From positions 5,493,578-5,557,577 of the forward strand of contig NC_091014.1 of NCBI RefSeq assembly GCF_041296385.1: a stretch of 64,000 nt of DNA. Reading direction: 5' to 3'. A program made the translations under genes and the position numbers. How positions within the stretch are numbered: the first letter of the stretch is position 1; every line of letters starts with the position of its first letter. Source of the DNA: Aphelocoma coerulescens. Taxonomy: Eukaryota > Chordata > Aves > Passeriformes > Corvidae. Of this stretch, positions 32,936-47,100 are shown in pieces. The notes below the pieces were generated by a model. That model was not told where the DNA came from and did no database searches. It saw only the letters and a list, made by a program, of their open reading frames with translations.

Positions 32936-34725
32936 ACAGAGGGCAAGGGAAGAAGGCAAGAAACATGATCTCAGTGTTCTGAAGAATTATTGGTTTTGTT
33001 CCCGCTTGGTGATGGCTGTTATTTAATGTTTTGGATATATGGTTTTTTTTTTTTCCTTTCTGAAATTTAATTCTGATTTATAAAATTGGGAGAGACTCAC
33101 CAGCAAAACAAATTGCTTGCCATCTTGGCCATTATTTTGGTTGTTATTTTGGTCCATCATTTCTAGTTGCTACTCTGGAGCCCCCTTTCTGAAGCCTCCA
33201 GAAAATGGGTGCTTTAGCACAATCTTCTGTGAGTTTCATCCTCCTTTGCCCTGTCATTGTTCAATCAACAGGATGATAACAGCCATTGGGATCTGCTGCC
33301 AAGGTGGCAATTCTCCCGACAGACCTGCCTTCCCTGGCTGACTTCACATCTTATATTTTTGTCTCTGGTTACAAGTTCATCCTGATTTAATGAGACTCTG
33401 GCAGGTCTGAGTGTCCACCTTTGGGCATTCTGCCCTCTGAAGAGATGAGGAGGATGAAGGGTGCATCCACAGCTGTTCAATTCTTAGCACTCCACTCAGA
33501 AGTTTCATGAGGTAACATAATTTAAAAAAACCCAAACATCTTTGAGTGTATCAGAGACTGCTCTAAAATATACTGGCATTTGGAGGACCCAAGTGCATGA
33601 ATCAACAATAAGGAATCAATCAACTGCCCAAAGCTCCCATTTCCATACAAACCTACTTTCTCCACAGTGCAAGTGTAATTTTCCATGTCAGAAACCTAAG
33701 GAAAGATGTGCAGTGTGTTGCTTCCTTCTCACTGGAGAAAAACTAACTTTAAAAGCTCTCCAGTTTCACAGATTTCAAGCTCTATTTATAATGCCAAAGT
33801 ACTAAGATATTTTTCATGTTTTTAAAGCCATCACATCTTTTAAAGCACTGCCTTAAACTGCCAAAAGTAATGCTCCCAATCAAGGAAACTATATTTTATA
33901 TACAAGCTATGACTTACTTCTTCATAGTGGTGTTAATCAGATTTCATTTGTTTTTATAGCATTAGGGACATTACATTACCCTGTGGAAATGTTCCCCTTT
34001 CTACTTGCCCTTGGATAAGATATGTCCTGTATTAGGATAACTTTCTTCCTGAAGATAAATGTTCCCTGATAAAACAATAGTGTTAACCTGTAGCAACTGC
34101 AACATAAAATAAATGCTGTTGTCAAGTAAACTTTAAAGGGGGGGAATTAAAATTAAAAAAAAAAAAAAAAAAGAACAAAAAAGAAGAAGAGAGAAACCCA
34201 GGACACATTAAAATACTGCTGTATTGTTCTTTGCTGTCCCCAAAAGCGTTTATCTTCCTGGCTATCTCACATGATTGAATAGCAGAGAAGTCATCTGAAA
34301 TAATGTCAAATGACAAAAGATGTATTGGAATTACAGGATAATGTCTTTGTTCTCAGGAAGAAGGAGGAGAGGTTCAGCTGTCGTTCATACCACAGCATGC
34401 AAAAGGAATCAGCATGGGTGAAATACCCTCTCAGTTTTTATGTGTGAACTATAGGATGGACTTCAACTCTGGAAACATTTATGGGTACCTTTGTCTCTCT
34501 ATTAATGTTTTGAAGCATGCTGGATTTAGGGCTCATCAATAGTTGAAATCAATGGATGACTTCCTGCTGATTCCAATGAATTTTTCAACACACCCTGACT
34601 TCAGATCATGGCCCAGATAAATACTTCAAAATCTGCTTATCATGTAAATGCTTCTAGTGCAGTATAAGAAATCTTTTCCAGGCAATTTCCATCTGCCCCC
34701 CTGTTATTTTCCTCCTTTTATGTTT
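32936..34725. other. Intergenic, no gene recognised
   Basis: T-run near 33.04 kb and an A-run at 34155-34172 just after a G5 tract. Sequence at about 34.53-34.62 kb ('gaaatcaatggatgact', 'ttccaatgaat') looks like an old diverged amniote repeat. No gene is supported. Confidence 0.5.
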
Positions 34726-34885
34726 TCATAGAACCATAGTTTGGGTTGGAAGGGATCTTAAAGACCATCTTGTTCCAACCCCCCTGCCATGGGCAGGGCA
34801 CACCTTTCCCTAGACCAGATTGCTCAAAGCCCCATCCAACCTGGCCTTGAACATTTCCAGGGATGGGGCATCCACAACTTCTCTT
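34726..34885 (-). mobile_element. CR1 LINE 3' tip, antisense
   Basis: The plus strand reads 'catagaaccatagtttgggt', 'tggaagggatcttaaagacc', 'cccctgccatgggcaggg', 'attgctcaaagccccatcca' and 'acatttccagggatggggca', the reverse complement of the CR1 3' end. Low divergence suggests a relatively young insertion. Confidence 0.9.
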
Positions 34886-37800
34886 TCTTTCTTTCCCATG
34901 ACTTTTCTCTACTTCTCTACTGTCTTCTGATGTTAAAAGAAAACAAAAAAGTGAGTTGTTCAAATTGTAAGATAAAATCAGCACTGTCACTTAAAAACTT
35001 GATTTTTTTTAAAAAATGATCATAATTTTTATATCCCTTGGAGAAGATGGTTTTATAGCAAAAGTGATAAAGGCATAAGATATTCCATGAATATGGGAAA
35101 AAATGAGGCATACAAAGAGTTGAAAACAAGGATGACAAAATAAAATAATTTAAGATTTAGATTTCTTTTGATATATTCTTATTTATTTTGTTTGCTCGCT
35201 TGCTTTACACCACAAGACACTGAAAATATATAAAACCTATTTTCTTTATTTTTTTCTACCTTTTTTACTAGATATCTCAGTCCTCTACTTGCTTCCCTTC
35301 TTGAAATGTTGTCTGGATAATGAATACCAGATTTAAAGGTAGTTGCCATTTACCCAGTCTTAATCTCATGCTGATATTCTCTGCTTGTAATTCTAATTTC
35401 TCAGGGTCGGTGTCATGAATATTTCTTACTCTTCTCTGTTCAGCATCAGCTCCATTAACTTTTCCACAGATGGACAAAGGAAAGAAAGATGTCCATTATA
35501 GGAAAACAAGAAAAATAATAAAGTGCTGAACCACAGAGCTCAGTTCCCTTTCAGGCACCAAGATCATTCCCTGATGCAGTAAGAATTTGCATAAATTTTT
35601 TATGGTTTATTAATATATGTGGATATGTAAAAAATACACAGTTTGTGGCAGTTTGTGACCACATGGGTTCTGTATTTCAGGATTAGGTTATATTTTGAGA
35701 TTATAATGGAGCAAAGTCAATGAAAAGAATAAGGAAGATTATTATCTTGGCTGTGGGTTTGGTTTCACATTTTGATGTCAAATTTTGGTGTATTTCTCCA
35801 CATCTTCAATTTTATCACAACAGCACTGCTCTTCTTGTCTTTCAGCAATGGTAAAAGAATAAAGTTCTTGGTGTGCTCCAGTTTGGAGGCAGGGAATCCT
35901 AATATTAGTTCACACATAAATTGAGCCCTTGAAAATCTCTCCATGAGTGCACTCAGGGGAGATGCCAGATTTTTTGGGAGAAATATTTGGAACAGCATGA
36001 GAAGAGCCCATTGGTGACTGGAGCAAGTCCTAGGACATACCTTCTCCAGCTACTACTACCACTTTTTCTTCTATGTATTGGCAACAGAAAAAACAGTCTC
36101 TTGCAGGGATTTTTATTTTTTTTTTACGTATTTTGCTTTTAAAGTACACGATGCTTATTGAGCAAAAGGTGTTCCATCTGCTTCCACTGAAGGTTCAGCA
36201 GCTAAAATTTGTCTTCTTCTTGATAAAATACTGCAATTCAAAGGCAGTCTATGGGAAAACCAGCCAATGGGAAAACCATCTATGGTCTATCTATAAACAG
36301 AAGCAGTTTGTGTGGCATTTGCCTGTAAGAAATACCTGGTTGTCTGACCCTTGCTCCCCTTACCCAGTCATACATGTTGGCACTGTCACCAGAGTGAACT
36401 GAAGAGGCTTTGGACCCCTATTCTGCTCTGGAAAGTTATCATAACCTTACCTGAGTCACATCTGCAAAAGCCTCTGCTCTGCTGTTCTCTGCTGATGAAA
36501 TTTGGTTGGCTTCTCACTTGGTCTTTTGATTTACTTTTCCTCATATTTTCTGACTTTGGCATCTCATGACATACCCTGAAAAGATCTGACTGGATGCCTT
36601 TCTGTGCCCTAAACCAGTAGTTTGGTGTGTGTTCTCTTTGTAGTTTCAGAGGAAAGAGGAAGAAAGGGGGATGGAAAAGAGGTTGGGAGCTTTTATAATT
36701 ATAAGAGCTTTTGGTAAGGCTTTAGCTAACTATTAAGTAAATATGTTTCTTATTTTAACCTCTGAAGTGCCCCAGGCCTCACAGGGATACTTCACATCCA
36801 TGGGTTTTTGCGGTAGGATGTAGGTCATGCTATTGCACTGATTAGCATGGACTCTGCCTTTCAAGATATGCCTCTGGGTGGGATGTTCTTCCAAGGAGTA
36901 ACTGGATTAGTCACTAGGTCAAAGACTAAATGCTCAGTCTTTGTGGCCTAGAAATTCAATACCTTGTCCCAAGCTGGAGCCATTGAGCCTAACAAATGAA
37001 CTCTTTCTGAGACCTTGCCCAGCATCTACCTGTTCTGTGTTTTAGCAAGAGGCAAATTACTTCTAGCACATGTCTGAGGGCACAGCTCTTGGACAAGGTT
37101 GTTACCAGGCCACATGGCCAACTCTAATTTTGTCTTAGCACTTAATTTTCTGAGATAATTTATAAGCTAAGAAATCTCAAATCCACTAAGAACTGTGAGA
37201 CAGATAAAAAAAATGAATTTCAATTCCGGACAGAGATCTTAATCCATTTCTGGCTATAAGTTTTACACTGTGTTTAGTGTTAGGGACATCTGCAAATGAG
37301 TACACACATGCACACATTGCACTAAGCTTCTTTTTCTCTTTTCCTACTTTCACAGTTAAGGGTTTTCTTCTCACTCCCCTCACCCTCTTTTAATGTCTTT
37401 TAAGAGAAAGATGCAGTCAGCAAAAACCAGCATTCTGTGGCTAATGTGAATCAAGAAGGATGTGTCATGTATAATGAGACATGAATAGCTAAGGAGATTG
37501 CACAGGCTCTATCACAGACACATGGAATTGGATGGTGAATCCTGCTTTATATAGGTCAGCCACTTGCTAAAACATATGATCATATCCCTATTTCCAGGCT
37601 AAATGTGCGAATGGACATTTAATATCATCCTTACTCATGATAACATTGTGGTTTATATTCTCTCTCTTTTGCATTCGCCTCCCAGATGTATTTGTAGACC
37701 ACTGTACTTATTCCCAGACTTATGTCCCCTTTCAGCTTTGCTCTTCTATTTTAAATTAACTTTCTTGTAGGTGCATAATCAGCCTTGTGCATAATACTCC

Positions 37801-38639
37801 AGACAAAGACTGAAGTGTACTTGTGAATGGCACTGTCTTCATTTGTAAGAAGCAACTGATGTGACACCTCAAAATTCCTAATTGCATTTTGGGTTTTTTT
37901 GCCTATCCAAATCACTTTATGGGTTTATTTTTATTCCGTTTTGGAAATATTTAATTTTCATCTGTCATCCAAAAATCAGACATACAGTGTAAGTGAATGG
38001 CAGCCTCTCTATCAGCCTAAAAGTCAGGAATAGGCATCTCACTAACATACTTAATTTCACCAGTTTCAGACGGAATCAAATATCTCTAGGACTCTCTTGC
38101 TTAACCTCAACACCAAATATGACCTAAGTTAGAGTGGAGGAGCTCAACTCTCCTTGGTCAGCTTGATCACCCACATCTCTCTGAATACCATTTAATAGGA
38201 AAAAATTGTTCATGTGTCCCCACACATGAAACAGAAACACTCCAGTGTTGTGGTGAGACTTCAGTGAGGTGAGAGTAAAACTCATCTAATTCATACTGGT
38301 ATCACTATGGCTCCATGAGCTGCAGTTAAAGGGTTTTACTTCTCTGCACTGTGCACCTCCATCCCATAGACTGGGAAATGCAACCTGGGTGCTACAATTA
38401 GGTCCATAAAGTCTGTGCAGGTTTTTATGCAAAGCTTGGTATAAGCAAAAAATAGTCAACTGGGTACATATAAGAGTTGTCATTATCCTCTGAACAATAA
38501 AAAACCCCTACTTATGACTGAGGTAATGATTACAGGCATCCATACAGCAGGGATATTTATGAAACAGGATCATTAGCCTGAACTGTATCTGTTTGTGGGG
38601 ATATTTTGGAATTTTTTTCCCAGAACTGAGGGCCCTTTG
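34886..38639. other. Intergenic, no gene recognised
   Basis: About 3.7 kb of AT-rich sequence. The longest frame, 109 codons on the plus strand at 36073-36402, has no recognisable feature. Short T-runs occur at 35.0 and 36.11 kb. Confidence 0.55.
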
Positions 38640-39062
38640 TTCCCCTATATCTTATGAGGAGCAGCTGAGGGAGCTGCAGTTGCTTAGCCTGCAGAAAAAG
38701 AGTCTGAGGGGAAACCTTAACATGTTCTACATCTCCCTGACAGAAGGTTGTAGTGAGGGTCAGGTCAGTCTCTTCTCCCATGTAACAAATGACAGGACGA
38801 GAGTAAAAGGCCTTGAGTTGCATCAGGGGAGGTTTAGATTGGATATTAGGAAGAATTTAATCATGGAAAGGGTTGTAAAACATTGGAACGGGCTGCCCTG
38901 GTGGTAGAGTCACCATCCCTGGAAGTTTTCAACAAACGTGGTTATGGCACTTGAGGATGTGTTTCAGAGGTGAACATGGTGGTGGTGCTGAGTTGAGAGT
39001 TGGACTTGATAACCTTGAAGGCCTTTTCCAACTTTAATGATTCTATGATTCCACAATTCTGT
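38640..39062 (+). mobile_element. CR1 LINE 3' end fragment
   Basis: It starts in 'gaggagcagctgagggagct' and runs through 'tgacaggacgagagtaaaag', 'aggtttagattggatattag', 'ggaacgggctgccctggtgg', 'tcaccatccctggaagtttt' and 'ccttttccaactttaatgat', ending in 'tctatgattccacaattct'. The order and terminal repeats are diagnostic. Confidence 0.9.
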
Positions 39063-40087
39063 CTCTGCCTGGAGTGGTTGTCACATTGTGTCCATGAAAA
39101 CACTGTAAATAGGATGTAGTGACTGTCCTTCACTTTGATAGAGCAGTGCTCACTGATTAAACGGAATCAACAACTCTCCCTCTGCCACAGAGGTACTTTA
39201 GGAAACCAGTCATCTGTCCTGAAAGAGAAGGGACCTCATAAGTGGGTCCTACTGAGAGTTTTCTTCTTCCCTTGCCCACATTCCCACAGTCCTTTAATGG
39301 TTGGCACAGAGCAGTCTGGAAACAGATAAATCAGTGGTAGGTGGTGTGTAATGATACATCAATTTTAGGGTCACCTGTCAAGAATGAACAGTGAAGAAAA
39401 GATTTCTTGTCCTACTTGTTGTTTATGCATCACATACCTCAATGCAATGCTCTGAATTAATATGAAATTAATGGAGTTAAAACAACAAATAAAATTCAAT
39501 TTAATCCTACATAACAACTTAAATTATTGCACCTGAATTAATATTGTCGTTCTTATTACAACTTTTTATGTACATAAGAACTCAGTCCAAAAAATGGGAT
39601 TTGAGAACTTGACCTTTTGCAGCAAAGCAATGCTCAAGGCTTAAACATTCATATTAGCACAGTGTGCTCCTTAAGTCTAAAAATAACCCTTTTTCCATAC
39701 TAACCCCCTCTTATTTCTTAGAATTTAATTTTTCCCCCTCCTATTACCACAAGGCCGCCCACCTCTAACTGAACTCCTGTCTACAAGTGCTGATGCCAAA
39801 CACAATTGATTTTCTCACTCCTTTAGTAAGAACACGTATTCATTCCCACATAATCTGAATTTGCTATGTATACACATTATTATGAATCATTTATACAGAA
39901 ATAAAGACAGCAAATATTGCCACCTTAACCTTTCTTTAAACAAAAGTGAGGAGGAGGGTATCTGTGTGTGTGACAAATTTGAATTTTCCCAAAGGCTGAA
40001 GAAACTCAAAAATACTAAATTAAATTTCCTTTACTCTTCGGGTTACCATTATTTCTGTTCAAAACCATGGTTGTGATTGTTATCAAT
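39063..40087. other. Intergenic, no gene recognised
   Basis: AT-rich spacer between two CR1 copies with only 60-70 codon frames. Confidence 0.55.
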
Positions 40088-40495
40088 TGCTCAGCACGGA
40101 GAAGAGAAGGCTCTGAGGAAGCCTTATTGTGACCTCTCAATATCTAAAAGAGGGTTATGAGAGAGACTTTTACAGAGGCTTGTAGTGACAGGAGAAGAAA
40201 CTCTTTCAGTTTAAAACTGAAAGAGGGTAGATTTAGTATAAACAAAAGAAAGAAGTCCTTTGCAATGAGGATTGGAAGGAACAGGAGCAGGTTGCCCAGA
40301 GAAGCTCTGGATGTCCTACCCCTGGAAGTGACCAAGGCCAGGTTGGACAGGGCTTGGAGCAACCTGGCCTAGTGGAAGTTGTCTCTGCCCATGGCAGGAG
40401 GGGCAGAATTGGATGATCTTTAATGTCCCTTCCAACCAGACCATTCTAGGATTCTACAATTTTATGATTCTGTGATTCTATGATTCTGTGATTTG
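40088..40495 (+). mobile_element. CR1 LINE 3' end with terminal octamer repeats
   Basis: 'gctcagcacggagaagagaa', 'caggttgcccagagaagctc', 'ctgcccatggcaggaggggc' and 'gatctttaatgtcccttcca' lead into about six tandem ATTCTATG/ATTCTGTG-like units at 40440-40495. CR1 elements end in short octamer repeats instead of poly-A, and these mark a complete 3' terminus. Confidence 0.9.
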
Positions 40496-42279
40496 AGATT
40501 TCTCCGGTTTATTTTTTTCCTAACTCTCCATCTTTCAACAACAACAAGAACAACAAGATGATTGAAGAATGACCTTTGGTGTGGGTTCTCTTTGTTTGTT
40601 TGTAAATGAGATGGCACTATATTTCTTTCTTCCTAATTCTTTCTTTCTATCTCTATTTCTGTATTTCTCTCATTTAAGGTCCATTTTTTCCCCTCTATTT
40701 CTATATAAGATGATTTATATTCATTCCTTGTACTTTGATACAGACATTGGATGCAGTTTTCCTTAAAACACCTGACTTCCTTACAACTGCTTGAAAAGCA
40801 ACTATTTCTCCAAGAATTTTTATTTCTGTGACATAATTCTAATTTTGAACTAAAAATGATCTGTAAAAATTGAAAAGGGGAAACAATTCAATGGACAGTT
40901 TGACTTCTCAATAAGAAAGTGTCTTACAGTGTAAAGTCTAAGATTATAAATCCATTTTTCATAAAGAAGTAAGTTTTAATTTTAATCTTGAGTTGTAAGC
41001 AGACACAAAATGGTTCTTGCAAATACTTCATACAAGTTCACTGCTAAAATGGTACATTATTTTCAGGTATAAATACTCACAATTTTACACAAGGGTGAAG
41101 AAAAAATATTACCCATCTAATGGAGGATACTTTCAGTTGATATTTACAGCCTAATAAACACATTGCAAACTTTGCTTGTGTCTTTATTTCCTATTTAGCA
41201 CTTCAACCAAAACTGGTATTCTTTGTCATTACAGGGAGGCCACAATTACACGTTCTGAGTCATAACAACACTTTCCACCTTCAAAGCAGTTTGTAAACGA
41301 TCTGAGTGACAGTCTTGTGAAGCAAAGCAGCATAATAATTCCAGAGTTAAAATGGCTTAAGTGACAAAAAGAGATTTGAATATCGTCGCACAAGCACAGG
41401 CATTTCCAAAGACATGTCAACCTATCTGTTTTGGACCATTTTTCTCAAATTGGGAGGAATCACACTCTGGAGCTGCCTGTCTCATGACCCGAGTGACTCA
41501 TTACCAGAGCTGGGATTATGTTGTCATTAATAAGATCTGTTATAGATGCCAAAAGTTGCTTTAAACAAGAAGGAGTGATGTTAAAACATGGTAAGCATAT
41601 TGCACGTTTCAGAGCAAACCAGTGCTCAAGAGAAAGCAAGAATGTTGAAAAAGGGAGTTCAGTATTGCATAAACACACACAGAGAATTAACTTATTCTTT
41701 TAGTAAATTTATTCTGTTAGTCTCAGATGGGGGAGAGAGAAGAAAACTTCTTCCTTTCCTTGGAAAAATAATAAATGCTAAATTGTCATCAAACTTTCCC
41801 TTTCAAGAGTGTTCTTGAATGAGTTCAACTTTCATTCACTGTTCAGCTTTGAAGGTTTGGGATCATGAATGATTCTGAAACTCTCTGGGACAGGTTCAGC
41901 AGTGCTGATCTGAACCAAGCAATAAGTACAAAGTGGTGGCCTGTGAGCCACCCCCAGACATTACACAGCATGAAAGTGACTCAGACCTTCAGAAATGTCC
42001 TCATTTACCAAAGCAGTGGGTGCAAAACTCTGCTGGGTACTTTAGGTCTGTGTGGAAAGTGAAAAAAATCTAGTAACTCTGTATTTAACTGAAATACTTA
42101 TTCTCTGATGATATTTTTCTTATGGTATTCTGCAATCTACACACTACTGTAATATTTCTACACCCCATTTCAGTGTAATACATAAAAGAATAAGTGCTTG
42201 ATCACGCCCCAATTCATAATCAATGGAGTAACCTACTTGGATAGTTGCATTAAAAGAAACATGAGCAGTAAGTCAAGGG
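40496..42279. other. Intergenic, no gene recognised
   Basis: It has a T/C-rich stretch at 40.62-40.68 kb and several overlapping frames of 60-76 codons at 41.2-42.06 kb, without domains. Confidence 0.55.
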
Positions 42280-42456
42280 AGGTGGTTCTCCCCCTCTACT
42301 CTTTTCTCATGAGACCCACCTGAAGTGTTGTGCCCAGTTCTGGGCCCCGAGTGCCAGAAACCTGTTGGCAAAAGTCCAGAGGAGAGCCACTAAGTTGATC
42401 ACAAGGCTGGAGCACCTCTCCTACAAAGACAGGCTGAGAGAGTTGGGGTTGTTCAG
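42280..42456 (+). mobile_element. CR1 LINE internal fragment near the end of ORF2
   Basis: 'tctccccctctactctt', 'catgagacccacctgaagtg', 'gcccagttctgggccccgag', 'gtccagaggagagccactaa' and 'gggttgttcag' correspond to the CR1 segment just upstream of the usual 3' end. The 3' tip is missing, so the fragment is truncated on both sides. Confidence 0.85.
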
Positions 42457-42564
42457 AAATAGAAAATGGAACTGTTTTGTCACAAGCACATAAAAAGACT
42501 TACCACTGCCTTTACAGGTTCTCTGAAATTTTGCAGTCCCAATCCTTATCCAAAATCAATGATA

Positions 42565-42645
42565 AAAATTTGAATTCCAGCAGAATTTGAACTCAGACCC
42601 TTCACACTGCAAGTCAGAGAGGTGCTGGTAGCTGGGGAGAGATGC
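42565..42645 (-). repeat. Possible tRNA-derived SINE fragment
   Basis: On the minus strand the sequence reads 'tctgacttgcagtgtgaagg' followed by 'gtctgagttcaaattctgct'. This resembles the B-box region (GGTTCAAATCC) of a tRNA-derived SINE such as MIR. The A-box side is not convincing, so the call is weak. Confidence 0.35.
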
Positions 42646-43996
42646 CCTTCTTGAGGTCCTATATAAGCTCTTTCACACAGCCATTACTCTGTTGAAAATG
42701 TACTATGAACACCCAGGCACAGAAGGTTTCATCACTGTGAGGGAATGCAAAACTATTTACAATACAATAAAATATTTTATTCATTTTTTCATAATTTACC
42801 TGGACAGCAATGTTGTAATCACGTAGTGTAATAAAGAGCTTGAAGCTGGGGTAGCAGGGGAAAAAGGATTTGACAGGCAAGGACATGGCAAGAGGGGGAC
42901 AAGGTTTGTTCTCAAACTGTTTTGTTATATCTTTGTTGCCCAGCAGCACCAGATTTTCTTACTTGGTTCTACTTTGTAGTTGAGAGCTTTGAAGCTGGAA
43001 GTTCCATTAGAGAATGCATTAGATGAGATGCGGAAGCAGGTTAACCTTGGATAAGACTGGTATCTCCTCACAGGAGTGGTTTCTGCCTACAGGGAGAGAG
43101 CAATAGCACAACAGTACCTCACCAAGAAGGAGACACAAATCAGCCTGGGATTTAAATCTTATCAGAAACATTTTACCTCAAAAGGATATTTCTATGGTTT
43201 TTTTTCCTGATCTTTTCACTCGTCCAAATTCTTCGGACTCTAGTGTGAGTTTTATGATACTTCCATTATTTAGGAGCTACTGAATTTCATACATAATCTA
43301 GAATAGACTCTTTGGAGTTTTATCTCTTTTTTGATGAATCTTAACTGTAGCTAAACTTTTGAGAAAAAAAAAAAATTCCTAGGGTCAAGGGCATGTGACT
43401 GCAAAAACCACCAGGGCTCTGAGAAAAGTTCTATTGATGTTTTTTTATAAGGAAAGCTGCTGCCATTAGTCTAAATCAAATCTACTCCCTTGCAGAGCTG
43501 CAAGCTGGGCATCTGAAACTTGTTAACAGCAGCTGTTGCTGGGTTGGTGTTTTCATTTTTATTAGAAGTGGAATCTTTAGGTCATAACCTGTGGTTTCTA
43601 GCAATCATTTCAAAAAGTTTTATACTTGACTATATAGATAGGTCAGGAATGGAGCTGAAATTTGGAAGAGAAACCATATCTGCTTGTGTCATATATAGGT
43701 TATGTGGAGTGATGCCTGACCCTACAGCATCACAAGGATCAATGTTTTGCAAGGAACTACAGACACATACTGGCCTTGACTGCAGAAACCCACCTCCAAT
43801 GCCAGCTATACTTGTGTCCAAAAGCTAAACTCAAATGACTCATCAGATGTACTAGATGAAATAGAGAATATTTTGGATCTGTATTGTACTTGCAAAAATT
43901 CTTAATAAAAGTATGTCCTGAACTACAATCTTAGTTTTGAGTGGGTGCAACATATTTTTGTATTAAGGCACTCTACTACAAGAGTTCAGGACTAAG
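42646..43996. other. Intergenic, no gene recognised
   Basis: A 96-codon minus-strand and a 102-codon plus-strand frame show no recognisable domain. A-run at about 43.36 kb. Confidence 0.55.
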
Positions 43997-44125
43997 CACA
44001 GAATCACAGAATGACCTTGGAGATCAAGTAGTCCTGCGCAGGGCCAGGAGCTGGAGCTGGGTGATCTTTGTGGATCCCTTCCAACTCAGGATATTCTATG
44101 ATTCTATGACTGTACGGTTCTATGA
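43997..44125. mobile_element. Inverted pair of CR1 3' tips
   Basis: 43997-44029 reads 'cacagaatcacagaatgacc' then 'ttggagatcaag', the complement of a CR1 terminus. 44033-44125 reads 'cctgcgcagggccaggagct', 'tcccttccaactcagg' and 'attctatgattctatgac', a plus-strand CR1 terminus. The two tips face away from each other within about 130 bases. Confidence 0.7.
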
Positions 44126-47100
44126 AATTGCAAATTCTACATATTGATGGTCGCCTATAATTTATCTAAGTCACCCAATAGACAAAGCATTGGATGTCTG
44201 TCTCCCACCCTTTGAAGAGAACCCCCTCACCTCTGCAACAGCCCCAAGTACAAGAGCAGATTAGTCACAAAGTTTTGTCCCATTGGCACTTCCTTGCTTT
44301 TTAACTTTCTGAAAAATTTGAATCAGGTTTTGGCTTAGAATTCTTTGCTTACTTATTTTTATATAGCAATTCAACTTTTCAACTTGTTTTGTTTTAAACA
44401 TAAATATGTTTTTAGTAATAAGGAAGGCATCTAAAGAGGTTTGGCTGAAGATTTTCAGTAAGAAAATTTCGAATGTTGAAAAAAGATATGAAAATATCAC
44501 TGGCTGTAAAAGCCAGGCAGAGAGTGGAAAAATGATCTTTCCCACAGTTTTTTAGATTAGAAACTCATAACAATGAATTATATCTCAGAACCATTTTTTA
44601 TTTCCCAATAATTTCTATAAAAATATATCAGGTCATGGAAAGAACTGCAACAGAGTTCCATGCGTTTGTCTCATTGAGACCTTGGAAGGACCTGCAATTT
44701 GTAGACGCGGGAGTTGGTGGAAGGATATTTTACTCTTACATAAACACTTCTGCTATTTCTTAACAAACCTAAAGTAAAAAATAGTCCCTCTACTACTCTT
44801 TCCTCATTCCTATCAAGTAATTCCTTTAGAATTTTCTGCATGAATCTTGTACCTCATGTTCTTTGTAGCAACAATTCTCCAGACCATTTGAATACGATCT
44901 TTGCTTTTTTTTTTTTTTTAAAGTTGTTTTGAAAAGGTCAGTTGTTTCAAAAAATCTGTACAGATATGTTCCCAATTTGAAAGTAATGTATATTTCACAG
45001 CTCTGTCTCTGGGTGATTTCAGTTTTTTGTATGTGACACTCAGACTCTGATTTTTAGAAGAAAGTTAATAATACAAATTAACAAAGTGAATTTTGTATTT
45101 TTGATTTGAACAGCAGGAAAATTCATGCAGTACTTGATGTGAAATAAATGAATAAGTTGTTCCAGCACAGCATCCTTACAATGATCAATATTTGTTTAGA
45201 CTGAGGATTTCAGCTTTGGGTTCAAAGCAACACTTTTATCCATTATCATCTCAGGAGCTGAAAAACAACACCTTACATTCCATATCTATTACTTCTAAGG
45301 TGCATTAAATTATTATTTATTTGTTTATGATATTGAAAGACTACCAACAAAGCCAGGTAATGGATAAGGCTTTTATTTAGTCAGGAAAAATGTGAAGGAG
45401 CTGCTTTCCCTGAGTGACTTGAAATCACAAATCTGTAAAACAGAGATAATTATCAAGTTACATAGTAATGATTGTGTTAATTCTTAAGAAATTGCAGTAA
45501 CTGAATTTCAGAGATATTCAGAACCCATATCATGCTTATAGATTGTTAGTCATATAATCACATTAAATTTATAATCATGAATGGTTGCTTCTTCAAAATA
45601 TGATGACATAATGTTTGCCACATATCAGGCCATCATAAAGAGGTTTAATAAAGTCCAACTCCTATCTGATACTTCTAAAACTGAAAAAATCCCCAAACCA
45701 ATCAAACAAGAAAACCCCAAGGGTTTAGCCACGTATTTAATATCATCAGTTATAATAATGCAGTATTAGAAAATGGCATCTTTATCAAATATACTCATTA
45801 GAATAAAATAAAGAAAGGCAAAATATTTGCAACTTCACCATGTGATTTTCAGGCATTTTTCAAGCCTTCTTTTCTTTGTGCTGCTCAGGGGAACCAAGCC
45901 AAAGGGAATTTGCAGTGAAAGTGATAATTCATCTGGGGTTTCTCTCACTGTTACCTCTGCAAAGGGAGGACAAACCCAGTTGTCCACTATGACAGCTTTG
46001 GCATCTGCACCTCTACAGATGTTTGTGGTTTCATGAGAAGGTAGTGTTTAGGAAGTTGGAAACCTTTCTTTGCTTTTCATCACCCCAATGAGTACACCTC
46101 ATCAGAGGAAAGAGAGTGAAATTGAGCTGATCTAATGAACTCACTGTGTTTTAGCAGCTGGGGTTGGAACCTGAGACATGCAAGAGCAGAAGAGCAAGTT
46201 TTTACTTCTTCTTCAGGTAACACTGAAGGTTTGTCCCTGGAAGGTGCTGGCTCATCTGAGGGCGACCCTGCAAAGCACTTACATATGTGTTTAAGTCACT
46301 TTAGGATCAGAACTAGTCTGCTCAAAATCTTGTTTGTTCAAATCCTAAATCCTGGACCTAGAAGCCATAAAACATTTAGGTTGACCATTCATCAGAGAAA
46401 ACCAAAACCACACCCTCCAATGAATTATTTCACCGTCCAAATAACATGAATGATGGACATCAGAGCTTTTCACCCCTGCAGTAAATTATACAGCTCTGTG
46501 ATTTCTGCAGTTGTGTTAATGTATTTCAGGCACATGAACTAAGACATTTTCATCTTGTGGATCATGGAAAAGTTGATCTGTCCTTTCCAAGGAATTTTAG
46601 AAAGAGCACTGAAGAGTTGTCATTACTCACATGATACTTCTTGTGCACACAGAAACCAGATTCATTTACCAAGAACATAACCCTTTCAGCTCCCAGTGTA
46701 TATTACCATGGGTTGGGTTTAATTTGTTGGTTTTATTCTCTGTTCCTGTGGAGTTTCTACAACAGGTCAAGCTAACTGCAGTGAGAGTGATGGACATGGA
46801 CATTTCATAAAGTTATTTTCCTTGAGTTTGTCTCAGATCTGAAGCATTGTGGCTTCTTTATAGAAGGAAGGAACCAGACTGAGGTGTGTTCCCTCAAGCT
46901 ACTGAAAAGTGAGACCACCATTTAAGAGGTCTTTGAGTGGCATCTAAATAAATCACATATATGGTTGTATCAACATTTTACACTATTGTGAGTCAAATCA
47001 CTTTAATGTAAGATTAGCTCCTGATTCTTAGTATAGTAAACCTTTAATAGACTTACAATTTTGAAATTCAAAAGATCAAAGCAATCATAAGCAGTGTGTA

